From Tenacibaculum sp. M341 (lineage in GTDB: Bacteria; Bacteroidota; Bacteroidia; Flavobacteriales; Flavobacteriaceae), in NCBI RefSeq assembly GCF_004337695.1, contig NZ_SJXJ01000029.1:1-40093 (forward strand): a stretch of 40,093 nucleotides of DNA, given 5' to 3'. Below, piece after piece: positions 6,967 through 14,012 of the stretch (its first letter is position 1; every line of letters begins with the position of its first letter). A model generated the notes under the pieces. That model saw only the letters and a list, made by a program, of their open reading frames with translations. It had not been told where the DNA came from and did not search any database. The position numbers and the translations under genes are program-made.

Positions 6967-8178
6967 ATGAAAAAATTATTGTACGCTGTTTTAGCAATGG
7001 CAATTTCATTTACTTCTTGTAGCGATGATAATGGAGTAGACACAGTAGTAACTAATGGAGGAACATTACAAGGTGGACCATTTACTTTTCTTGTTGGCGA
7101 TGGTGTTGAAGACAAAGTAACAGGTATTCAAATTGGAGGAAATGTTGTAGGGGCAAATAAATCATTTGTTATTACTGATGAGGCTGGTGAAATTTTAGGT
7201 TTACCTAAAGATTTAGCTGAATTAGAAGCTCAAAACTTTGACGGAGCAGGAGAAGGACTTTGTTTTATATGGTACATAGCTTATGAAACAGGATTAGAAG
7301 GATTAGAAGTAGGAAAAAAAGCAAGTGATTTAAAAGGTAACTTCGATTTATCTGAGAGTATAGAAATTAATAGAGTTTTATCGGCTAAATTAACTTTAGA
7401 CTTAACTGGTTTAGAAAATTTAGGTGATGATTTCAAATATGAAGGATGGGTAATTGTAGACGGAAGCCCAGTTTCTACTGGAGTTTTTAGTGTTGACGAT
7501 GCAGGAATGTTATCTCAATCAAGTTTTTACATTGCAAAATCTCAATTAGATGAGGCAACTAAGTTTGTATTATCTATTGAGCCAACTGTAGATCCAGATC
7601 CAGCACCAGCAGATACAAAATTATTAGCAGGAGATTTTGCAGGAGCATCTGCAAGCGTTTCTTCAACAAATTTAGTAGGAGATTTTAGTAGCTCTACAGG
7701 GAAGTACATTTTAGCTACACCTACAGATACTGATATGACTAATGAATTAAGTGGAGTATGGTTTTTAGATAATCCAATGGCTCCAGTAGCAGGATTAGAT
7801 TTACCAACATTACCTGCAGGATGGAAATATGAAGGATGGGTTGTAATAGGAGGTACACCAGTAAGTACAGGTACTTTTACAGATCCAGCAATGGCAGATG
7901 ATAACGCAGCTACTTCTCCATACAAAGGTACAGATAACAATGGACCAGCATATCCTGGAGAAGATTATGTAATGGGAATGGCAGCAGGTGTTAGTTTCCC
8001 TACTGATTTAAGAGGAGCTACAGTAGTAATTTCTGTAGAGCCAAGTCCAGATAACAGTGCAGCTCCATTTACATTAAAGCCTTTAGCTCATATGGTACCA
8101 TCAACAGCAACAAATGGTATGGTATTAACTATGGGAGATGGACCAGTAAAAGATATTTCAGGTACAGTTTCAAGATAA
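6967..8178 (+). CDS. Lipoprotein with a Gly-rich repeat-type domain and two RskA C-terminal-like domains
   Basis: The 403-residue product begins with a lipoprotein signal ending in FTSC (Cys18), followed by acidic residues. Residues about 31-137 form a module with 'FLVGDGVEDKV', 'WYIAYETGLEGLEVG' and 'LKGNFDLSESIEINRV'. I have seen this type repeated in surface proteins of Flavobacteriia. Two related modules follow at about 138-206 and 269-360. Each contains 'KYEGWVxxxGxPVSTGxF', and the second is preceded by 'LPAGW'. This pattern resembles the extracytoplasmic C-terminal domain of anti-sigma-K factors (LPAGxxYxxWLxxxGxPVSxGxF). No anti-sigma zinc domain, cytoplasmic part or sigma gene is present, so an anti-sigma role is unlikely and any annotation as such would be misleading. 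An envelope structural or binding role is more plausible. Confidence 0.8.
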   Translation: MKKLLYAVLAMAISFTSCSDDNGVDTVVTNGGTLQGGPFTFLVGDGVEDKVTGIQIGGNVVGANKSFVITDEAGEILGLPKDLAELEAQNFDGAGEGLCFIWYIAYETGLEGLEVGKKASDLKGNFDLSESIEINRVLSAKLTLDLTGLENLGDDFKYEGWVIVDGSPVSTGVFSVDDAGMLSQSSFYIAKSQLDEATKFVLSIEPTVDPDPAPADTKLLAGDFAGASASVSSTNLVGDFSSSTGKYILATPTDTDMTNELSGVWFLDNPMAPVAGLDLPTLPAGWKYEGWVVIGGTPVSTGTFTDPAMADDNAATSPYKGTDNNGPAYPGEDYVMGMAAGVSFPTDLRGATVVISVEPSPDNSAAPFTLKPLAHMVPSTATNGMVLTMGDGPVKDISGTVSR

Positions 8179-8203
8179 AATTTATCAAAAATATAATTAG
8201 TTA

Positions 8204-8236
8204 AAAAGTGCAGATATTTCTGCACTTTTTTATTTT
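8204..8236 (+). terminator. Intrinsic terminator after the lipoprotein gene
   Basis: AAAAGTGCAG (8204-8213) pairs perfectly with CTGCACTTTT (8220-8229) around a short AT loop, and a T-tract follows. A GTG inside the left arm opens the downstream frame further upstream, but it is not a plausible start. Confidence 0.9.
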
Positions 8237-8243
8237 TACAACT

Positions 8244-8927
8244 ATGAATAATTTTTTAGAAAACCTACAAAATCAGCCTTTACAAGTAATCGATAGTACT
8301 ATTTCATACGACGATTATGTGCAAATATCTATTTCATCAGAAAATGAAGCCTTACAAAAAATTGATGTGTCTTCCTCTGATGAATGGGAAACATACATGT
8401 CTAATTATTTAGGAGACAAAAAAGCAAAAGTAGCCTTTGGTGGTTATTTAGAGAAAAGAGATATTTATAAAAGGAGTACTTATTTTAATGATTCAGAAGC
8501 TGAAGAACGAAACATTCATTTAGGAATTGATTTGTGGTGTGATGAAAAAACAAAAGTTCTTGCTGTTTTAGATGGAGAAATACATAGTTATGCAAATAAT
8601 AAAAATCATGGCGATTATGGTCCAACCATCATATTAAAACACATTATTGAAGAAAAAACGTTTTACTCTTTATACGGACATTTGTCTTTAGCATCGATTG
8701 AAGGTTTAGAAATAGGAAAAAAAGTACATAAAGGAGAGGTAATAGGATATTTAGGAGGAGCAAATGTAAATGGAGATTATGCACCACACCTTCATTTTCA
8801 GTTAATTATTGATGTTGAAGATAAAAAAGGAGATTACCCAGGAGTAAGTTCTGAAGCTAAGCTAGAATTTTATAAAAAAAATTGTCCAAACCCTAATTTA
8901 CTATTAAAATTGCCATATGAAATATAG
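8244..8927 (+). CDS. M23-family metallopeptidase without a signal peptide
   Basis: With the ATG at 8244 the protein has 227 residues. An upstream in-frame GTG at 8208 lies inside the preceding terminator and is rejected. The M23/LytM zinc site is complete: His92 and Asp96 in 'HLGID', His146 in 'YGHLS', and His182/His184 in 'APHLHFQ'. The usual Gly-rich '(L)GYLGGANVNG' loop is also present. Family members cleave peptidoglycan cross-links. The odd point is the lack of any hydrophobic N-terminus or lipobox, so export is unexplained, and about 85 residues of unknown fold precede the peptidase domain. The next gene overlaps by 11 bases, which implies translational coupling. Confidence 0.9.
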   Translation: MNNFLENLQNQPLQVIDSTISYDDYVQISISSENEALQKIDVSSSDEWETYMSNYLGDKKAKVAFGGYLEKRDIYKRSTYFNDSEAEERNIHLGIDLWCDEKTKVLAVLDGEIHSYANNKNHGDYGPTIILKHIIEEKTFYSLYGHLSLASIEGLEIGKKVHKGEVIGYLGGANVNGDYAPHLHFQLIIDVEDKKGDYPGVSSEAKLEFYKKNCPNPNLLLKLPYEI

Positions 8928-9384
8928 ACAGTTAACAAAAGAGCAATTTGAAAGTTTACATAGTGAATTTGCACAGTTTTTAGCAACCCAAGGAATAGAT
9001 AAAAATGAATGGGAAAAAATTAAAATTGAGAAAACTGAATTAGCTGAAGAAGAAATGAATCTTTTTAGTGATGTTGTTTGGGAAGATGTTTTGACTAAAA
9101 CAGCGTTTTTAGAACACTTTTCTAAAGATACATTAAATCTGTTTGCATGTAAAGACAAAGAAATAAACAGAATAGTAGTAAAAGTTAATGGAAATATAGA
9201 CTTATTAACAAAAGAAGGCTACGAATGGTTATTAAAAAATTACAATAATGACGATGTAGATTTTTTTAATGGCTCAAAAATTTATAAATTAGGGAGAAAT
9301 TTAGAAATTTTCGATTTAATAGAGAAAGGTAGCACCATTAGTAATGGCGAATTATATAACTTTTTTGAAAAAATTATTAGATAA
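8917..9384 (+). CDS. Conserved flavobacterial cytoplasmic protein (probably DUF6495)
   Basis: This 155-residue acidic protein has no signal peptide or TM helix. It begins 'MKYRQLTKEQFESLHSEFAQ', continues 'FLATQGIDKNEW', has 'VLTKTAFLEHFSKDTLNLF' in the middle, and ends 'NGELYNFFEKII'. I recall this N-terminal pattern from a family restricted to Flavobacteriia, which I believe is DUF6495; its function is unknown. The start codon lies inside the end of the M23 peptidase gene (11-base overlap), so the two are co-expressed. Confidence 0.8.
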   Translation: MKYRQLTKEQFESLHSEFAQFLATQGIDKNEWEKIKIEKTELAEEEMNLFSDVVWEDVLTKTAFLEHFSKDTLNLFACKDKEINRIVVKVNGNIDLLTKEGYEWLLKNYNNDDVDFFNGSKIYKLGRNLEIFDLIEKGSTISNGELYNFFEKIIR

Positions 9385-9448
9385 TTATCGGTCTTTTAGT
9401 ATTTTGGTCTAACTTTTGTATATTTTTTTGTAAACACAATCTGTCAAA

Positions 9449-9829
9449 ATGAAGAAAATTGTATTAGTATTATTTTTTGGTCTATTTGCATTTACTGCAA
9501 AGGCACAAGACATTCAAGGTATTTTAACTTCTGGTAAGTGGTTCGTAGAGTCAATTCAAGAAAAAGGAGAAGAGCCTGAATTATCATCAAACAAAAGTGA
9601 TGAGTGGTTGGCTTACTCTAAAGATGGAAAAGTGGAAGAAAATCATTTTGGTGATTTGAAAACACTTTCTTGGACCTATGATGATTCTCAAAAATTAATT
9701 AAATTATCAGGTTCTGAAACAGTATTTCACAAAGTGATTGAAATTTCAGATGATAAGTTAATCGTTGAATTAATTGAAGATTTAGATGGCGCTGAAGATA
9801 ATTTAATGATTACTTACGTAAAGAATTAA
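9449..9829 (+). CDS. Small secreted protein, possibly lipocalin-like
   Basis: The 126-residue product has a signal peptide cleaved after about 'AKAQ' (residue 19). The mature part is strand-rich: 'GKWFVESIQEKGE', 'WLAYSKDGKVEE', 'LSWTYDDSQKLIKLSG' and 'KVIEISDDKLIVEL'. This order of strands resembles lipocalin-like domains (GxW at the start) of about 100 residues found in Bacteroidota. No catalytic motif is visible. A T-rich promoter-like stretch (TATTTTTTTG at 9421-9430) precedes it. Its stop codon overlaps that of the convergent sirtuin gene, and no terminator is visible between them. Confidence 0.8.
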   Translation: MKKIVLVLFFGLFAFTAKAQDIQGILTSGKWFVESIQEKGEEPELSSNKSDEWLAYSKDGKVEENHFGDLKTLSWTYDDSQKLIKLSGSETVFHKVIEISDDKLIVELIEDLDGAEDNLMITYVKN

Positions 9830-10506
9830 GTTAATACTTTTAAAAGTTTATCAGTACCCAACGTGGCAACGTCTTTAATAATGTGTAAATTGTTAAAGGC
9901 GTTTTTATTTATAGAAGGTTTAGGGTCTATAAAATAAATAGGTATGCCTTCTTTTGCAAAATTGATTAAACTAGCAGCAGGATACACTTGCATAGAGGTA
10001 CCAATAATAATAACAATATCAGCTTGTTCAGTTACTTCAACTGCTTTTTCAAGCATCGGTACTTCTTCACCAAACCATACAATATGAGGTCTTAATTGAG
10101 ATCCATCAGTATCTACATCGCCTAATACTAAATCTTTTCTCCAATCATATATTAAAGATTCATTTTTAGTATTTCTAACTTTCAACAATTCACCATGTAA
10201 ATGAATGATGTTTGTACTACCAGCACGTTCATGTAAATCATCTACATTTTGAGTAACGATAGTAACTTCGTAATGCTCTTCTAGTTTTTTTAAGTTTAAA
10301 TGTGCTTTATTTGGTTGTACAGTGAGTAACTGAGTTCTTCTTTGATTATAAAAATCAAGTACTAACGCAGGATTTTTATAAAATCCTTCAGGAGAAGCTA
10401 CCTCCATAATATCATGTCCTTCCCATAAACCATCAGCGTCTCTAAATGTACTAATTCCACTTTCAGCGCTAATTCCCGCGCCAGTTATAACAACTATTTT
10501 TTTCAT
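9826..10506 (-). CDS. NAD-dependent protein deacylase of the sirtuin family, lacking the zinc cysteines
   Basis: The enzyme removes acyl groups from lysines using NAD+. Its 226 residues show the sirtuin core 'VVITGAGISAESGISTFRD' at 5-23, 'TQNVDDLHERAGS' at 85-97, catalytic His104 in 'HLHGEL', and 'RPHIVWFGE' at 139-147. Tyr53 and Arg56 in 'FYNQRR' correspond to the Tyr-x-x-Arg pair of CobB/SIRT5-type enzymes, which favours negatively charged acyl groups such as succinyl. The four Cys of the zinc ribbon are absent: no Cys occurs between 'HLHGEL' and 'RPHIVW', a shortened form I believe is common in Bacteroidota. Acetyl-CoA synthetase at 28197 is a plausible substrate by analogy. A TCAATTA array lies 31 bases upstream of its start. 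Confidence 0.93.
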   Translation of the reverse strand: MKKIVVITGAGISAESGISTFRDADGLWEGHDIMEVASPEGFYKNPALVLDFYNQRRTQLLTVQPNKAHLNLKKLEEHYEVTIVTQNVDDLHERAGSTNIIHLHGELLKVRNTKNESLIYDWRKDLVLGDVDTDGSQLRPHIVWFGEEVPMLEKAVEVTEQADIVIIIGTSMQVYPAASLINFAKEGIPIYFIDPKPSINKNAFNNLHIIKDVATLGTDKLLKVLT

Positions 10507-10536
10507 AGGGTTAAATTATAAAAAAGAAATGTAAAT

Positions 10537-10585
10537 TCAATTATCAATTATCAATTATCAATTATCAATTATCAATTATCAATTA
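10537..10585. repeat. Perfect heptanucleotide tandem array, 7 copies of TCAATTA
   Basis: Seven uninterrupted copies (49 bases) lie 31 bases upstream of the sirtuin start codon, in its probable promoter region. On the sirtuin strand the unit reads TAATTGA. Single or degenerate copies of the word recur at about 14681-14693 and 17199-17220. Confidence 0.95.
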
Positions 10586-10679
10586 GTATTAAGTATCAAG
10601 TAGGGAGTATAAAGTATAGAGTTATTTGTGGTAAAATAATCTTTAATAGTTGAGTAGTTAAAATCAAAAAAATAATTTT

Positions 10680-10798
10680 GCTTACTGCTTACTGCTTACT
10701 GCTTACTGCTTACTGCTTACTGCTTACTGCTTACTGCTTACTGCTTACTGCTTACTGCTTACTGCTTACTGCTTACTGCTTACTGCTTACTGCTTACT
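10680..10798. repeat. Perfect heptanucleotide tandem array, 17 copies of GCTTACT
   Basis: Seventeen identical 7-bp copies (119 bases) show no substitution. Such purity suggests recent expansion by slippage. The last 19 bases overlap the 3' end of the hydrolase gene on the minus strand and provide its stop codon. The array has no spacers, so it is not a CRISPR. Confidence 0.97.
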
Positions 10799-11730
10799 GA
10801 AAAAAACTCTTCAGTTAATTCTTGAATTTCTTTTTGATCGTATTTTCTCGAAAAATGAACTGGAATGGGATGCGCAACTTCAGAATCATTCATGATTTTA
10901 GCTGACATTGTTGAATAGCTATGGAAATTTGTGATAGCAAATTCTTTGTCTCTTTCTAAATAAAAACTCTCAATAAAAACTTTGTTGCATTGATAAAAAT
11001 GTGATTTTATTTTAGAATGGTTCTCATCGTTAGCTGCATGATCCATTATTATACCTACTGAATCTCCTTTTTTTACATGTAGTAAGTGAAATAAATCTTC
11101 AGCAATATATTCAGCTTGATCAATGGTTATAATTTTCTTTTTTTCTTTATTCTTAAAAGCATCTTTCAAATCTTGAATCCACTTACCACCATTAAAACCA
11201 CTCGAATCTAAATCAATTTTAATAGTATCATATTCTTTAAACTTGTAAGCTAACGTATCAATTTTATGATTTAAAAGAATCCCTGTTACTTCAAAAAAAG
11301 CATCTTTAAAAATGATATTACTGTCAATTTCGCCTACTTTTTTTAAATCCCAACTAGGAGGCGTTGTTTGGTATATAATGATTTTATTTTCAGAGACATA
11401 TTCTCTTATTTCATAAGTAATAGCATCTTCATTAATAAGGTTCCAAGTATAACTTTGTAATCTAGATTGAATTTTTTTTGCAATTCCACTAGGTCCACAA
11501 ATAGTTACTTTTCTTTGTATACCAATCTGGTTTCTAATTACAGCATCAAAATTAGCAAAATGATCAATGTGTGTATGGCTAATAAAGATAGCATTACAGT
11601 TTTGAATATCTTTTACAGTAAGCTTTTTAGCTTCACCACATTCACATAAATAATTCCACGGATGGTTGTCTAGCTTTACAAGAATAGAAATATCTTCCTT
11701 GTAAGTACTTTTTACTTCAGATAAAAACAT
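10780..11730 (-). CDS. Metallo-beta-lactamase-fold hydrolase, RNase Z-like
   Basis: The 316-residue protein carries the metal-binding motif 'SHTHIDHF' (His52, His54, Asp56, His57) after a strand ending 'NAIFI'. It also has 'IIMDHAAND' and a late '[10 protein letters not shown]' with the probable final His. The layout (substrate-facing 'CECGEAKKL' before the motif, a C-terminal HFSxxY) resembles RNase Z/ElaC-like members rather than lactamases. It could act on RNA 3' ends, but an unrelated esterase or phosphodiesterase role is possible. There is no signal peptide. Its last codons (…SVSSKQ) and stop are written by the GCTTACT array, so the native C-terminus may have been overwritten by repeat expansion. 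Confidence 0.8.
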   Translation of the reverse strand: MFLSEVKSTYKEDISILVKLDNHPWNYLCECGEAKKLTVKDIQNCNAIFISHTHIDHFANFDAVIRNQIGIQRKVTICGPSGIAKKIQSRLQSYTWNLINEDAITYEIREYVSENKIIIYQTTPPSWDLKKVGEIDSNIIFKDAFFEVTGILLNHKIDTLAYKFKEYDTIKIDLDSSGFNGGKWIQDLKDAFKNKEKKKIITIDQAEYIAEDLFHLLHVKKGDSVGIIMDHAANDENHSKIKSHFYQCNKVFIESFYLERDKEFAITNFHSYSTMSAKIMNDSEVAHPIPVHFSRKYDQKEIQELTEEFFSVSSKQ

Positions 11731-11794
11731 AATTTAATGTACAATTTTTTCTGCAAAACTATCATTAATTACATTTTGAAAAAATAAAAAGTGA

Positions 11795-12427
11795 TTATTT
11801 TTTAGAAAGCGCAAGTTTTATACCTAATACGATAAATAAACTGCCTGTAATTTTATCTAACCATATTTTAAAACGATAATTGGCTCTAATCTTTTCTGAC
11901 AGTTTTGAAGAAAAGAAAGCTAATATTAAACACCAAATAGTTCCAGTAGTAATAAAAGTTAAGCCTAATACTAAAAACGGAATAGGACTATTTGAGTAAG
12001 TTTCATTGATAAACTGAGGAATGAAAGCTAAAAAGAAAAAGGCTACTTTAGGATTTAATAAGTTGGTTAATATTCCTGATAGATAAATTTTTCTAAAGTT
12101 AACATTAGATACTTTTTCAGTAAGGTCAAAAGATGCTTTAGAAGATGAGGTTAACATTTTAATTCCTAAATAAATTAAATAAAAAGCACCTACATATTTT
12201 ACAATTTGAAATGCTAATGCCGATTTAGCTAGTAAGATAGACAAGCCTAAAACAGCAAATAAGCAATGAATTAAAGCACCAGAAGCTATTCCTAAGGCTG
12301 ATAAGATACCTGCTTTTTTTCCTTGAGAAATACTTCTACCTAAAATATACATTGTGTCCGCTCCTGGAGTTAAGTTTAACAGTAAAGAAGCCAAAATGAA
12401 TGCTTCAAAATTAATAATACCGAACAT
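11795..12427 (-). CDS. LysE/RhtB-family amino-acid exporter
   Basis: The 210-residue inner-membrane protein has about six hydrophobic helices. It carries the family's N-terminal signature 'LLNLTPGADTMYILGRSISQ' (about 17-36), followed by 'GKKAGILSALGIASGALIH', and a mid-protein 'GILTNLLNPKVAFFFLAF'. The family exports lysine, homoserine, threonine or other small amino acids; the substrate cannot be told from sequence. It diverges from an Lrp-type regulator gene across a 114-base gap, an arrangement common for exporters controlled by amino-acid-sensing regulators. Confidence 0.92.
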   Translation of the reverse strand: MFGIINFEAFILASLLLNLTPGADTMYILGRSISQGKKAGILSALGIASGALIHCLFAVLGLSILLAKSALAFQIVKYVGAFYLIYLGIKMLTSSSKASFDLTEKVSNVNFRKIYLSGILTNLLNPKVAFFFLAFIPQFINETYSNSPIPFLVLGLTFITTGTIWCLILAFFSSKLSEKIRANYRFKIWLDKITGSLFIVLGIKLALSKK

Positions 12428-12541
12428 TTTTTTAGTTTAAAATTAGGTGTTAAAATTAGTAGGAGAAACTAAAATTATTTACGCAAATTAGGCATCTAAA
12501 ATAGATTTAATGCTATTTTTATGTTACAAAATGGGTAAATT

Positions 12542-13003
12542 ATGCATGAATTAGATGAGTTTGATAAGAAGATTTTAAATCTTTTACAAAGGAATAACAG
12601 ATTAACATCAGAAGAAATAGGAATACAAGTAGGTTTAAGTCAAAGTGCTGCTCAAAGAAGAATAACAAAGCTTAGAAATACCAATGTTATTGAAGCTGAT
12701 GTTTCTATAGTAAATGCTGATTTTGTAGGGCATGGTATTACATGTATTGTAGATGTAATTTTATATGAGGGAAATGCAAAAGCCATTGATGAGTTTAAAA
12801 AAGCAATGAATACTTGTAATGAAGTTATGCAGTGTTATTATGTAACAGGAAGCTACGATTTTGTTTTAATAGTTCAAGCTAAAAGTATGGGGCATTTTGA
12901 AGAGTTTCAAAAAGTACATTTAATGAACAACTCGAATTTAAAACATTTTTACACCCATGTGGTAATGGATAAAGTGAAAATGAATTATAAAATAGATTTA
13001 TAA
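12542..13003 (+). CDS. Lrp/AsnC-family transcriptional regulator
   Basis: The 153-residue protein has an N-terminal helix-turn-helix (about 4-62; 'LDEFDKKILNLLQRNNRLT', 'IGLSQSAAQRRITKLR'-type region) and a C-terminal RAM ligand-binding domain (about 68-150). It contains the usual 'CYYVTGSYDFVLIVQAKSM' and ends 'HVVMDKVK'. Members bind amino acids and form octamers. The divergent LysE exporter gene is the natural candidate target, an inference from position. A short bidirectional terminator follows. Confidence 0.95.
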   Translation: MHELDEFDKKILNLLQRNNRLTSEEIGIQVGLSQSAAQRRITKLRNTNVIEADVSIVNADFVGHGITCIVDVILYEGNAKAIDEFKKAMNTCNEVMQCYYVTGSYDFVLIVQAKSMGHFEEFQKVHLMNNSNLKHFYTHVVMDKVKMNYKIDL

Positions 13004-13018
13004 TTTAGCGCAAATAAA

Positions 13019-13044
13019 AACTCGAATACCGTAGTATTCGAGTT
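13019..13044. terminator. Bidirectional intrinsic terminator
   Basis: AACTCGAATAC (13019-13029) and GTATTCGAGTT (13034-13044) form a perfect 11-bp stem with a CGTA loop. It has an A-rich left flank and a T-rich right flank. It sits between the convergent Lrp and DUF2911 genes and serves both. Confidence 0.9.
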
Positions 13045-13068
13045 CTTACTTTTAATTTAGCTCTATGA

Positions 13069-13914
13069 TTAAGCTCCCCATTCTTTAAGAGAGTCTTTGT
13101 TCATTTTAATATAATCAGCATTTCCAGCTTTTTCTGCATGCATTAAAGATGATTTAGCAGCTTGAATAGCACCTTTCTTGTCTCCAGCTTTAGCGTGAAT
13201 TAAAGATTGTTGACGTAAGTACCAAAAACGAGGTTGCTCTCTTGTCATGTCAATTGCTTTGTCAATCCACATCTTAGCTTTGTTGATGTCTTTGTTTTCA
13301 GATAAATAATAAGTTGCAGCAGCAAAATAATCATTAGCAGAAGGACCAGCCATTACGCTTTCAATGTTTTTAGTAACTGCTTTGTCAGTAGGTACAGAAA
13401 ACTTGATTCCAGCATAAGAATTTTCCCAAAGAATTCCAATAACAGCAGAACTGTTAGTAAGATCATCAATAGTTATAGTAAAAGTTTCTATTTTCATTGG
13501 CATTTTTTCAACTTTAGCAGTAGTTGTTAAAGCTACGTCACTATCTTTCCATTCTCTTGGAGTACCCCAGTTATTAGTGTTTTTGTAAAAAATAACTTCC
13601 CAAGAAGAAGCACCTGGCTTAGTAAAAATAGCATATGAACCTTTTTTTAAGGTAGTTCCGCTAATAGTTACATCTTCACTAAAAGTAACTGTAGTGTTTT
13701 TATTAGCTCCAGTTCTCCATAATTTTCCAAAAGGAACAAGGTTTCCAAATATTTTTCTACCCTTCATTCCAGGTCTAGAATATTCTATAGTAACATCAGT
13801 TAAACCTACTTTCTGTTCTAATTTAGAAAGTGGACTTGGCTGTGGAGTTTTTACTTGAGCGTTAACAGCAAATGTTAACATAGCTACAAATAGAGTTAAA
13901 AAAGCTTTTTTCAT
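13069..13914 (-). CDS. Secreted DUF2911 protein with a TPR-like C-terminal part
   Basis: The 281-residue product has a signal peptide ending 'AVNAQ' (residue 20). A DUF2911 domain follows (about 24-170), recognisable from 'DVTIEYSRPGMKGRKIFG', 'LVPFGKLWRTGANKNTT', 'LKKGSYAIFTKPG' and 'WEVIFYKNTNNWG'. The C-terminal third (about 188-281) is helical. Its 'ANDYFAAATYYLSENKDINK', 'AKMWIDKAI' and 'AGDKKGAIQAAKSSLMHAEK' look like two TPR-type helix pairs. The function of DUF2911 is unknown; it is abundant in marine Bacteroidota. The gene is monocistronic and diverges from the aquaporin gene. Confidence 0.93.
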   Translation of the reverse strand: MKKAFLTLFVAMLTFAVNAQVKTPQPSPLSKLEQKVGLTDVTIEYSRPGMKGRKIFGNLVPFGKLWRTGANKNTTVTFSEDVTISGTTLKKGSYAIFTKPGASSWEVIFYKNTNNWGTPREWKDSDVALTTTAKVEKMPMKIETFTITIDDLTNSSAVIGILWENSYAGIKFSVPTDKAVTKNIESVMAGPSANDYFAAATYYLSENKDINKAKMWIDKAIDMTREQPRFWYLRQQSLIHAKAGDKKGAIQAAKSSLMHAEKAGNADYIKMNKDSLKEWGA

Positions 13915-13999
13915 GATTAAATTAGTTTATTTTTCTGTTTGATAAAATTACGGCTTACATATGTTTTAAATGTTAACAAAAACTTAAAATACGACATTG

Positions 14000-14007
14000 T
14001 ATATTTG
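14000..14007 (+). promoter_or_regulatory. -7 box of the aquaporin promoter, five bases before the start codon
   Basis: TATATTTG is a perfect TAnnTTTG match and ends five bases before the ATG at 14013. A transcript initiated there would have essentially no 5' leader. No clear -33 TTTG is visible. Confidence 0.5.
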
Positions 14008-14012
14008 CTGAC

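Noticed and set aside
8208-8243. Extended N-terminus of the M23 protein from a GTG at 8208, which would add a hydrophobic segment
   Set aside because: The codon lies inside the stem of the preceding terminator, and the ATG at 8244 gives a complete domain.
9826-9829. Four-base tail-to-tail overlap of the small secreted protein and sirtuin genes as a regulatory feature
   Set aside because: Stop codons sharing a TTAA are common between convergent genes in compact AT-rich genomes.
10537-10798. Tandem arrays as a possible CRISPR
   Set aside because: The units are 7 bp and contiguous, without spacers, and no cas gene is nearby.
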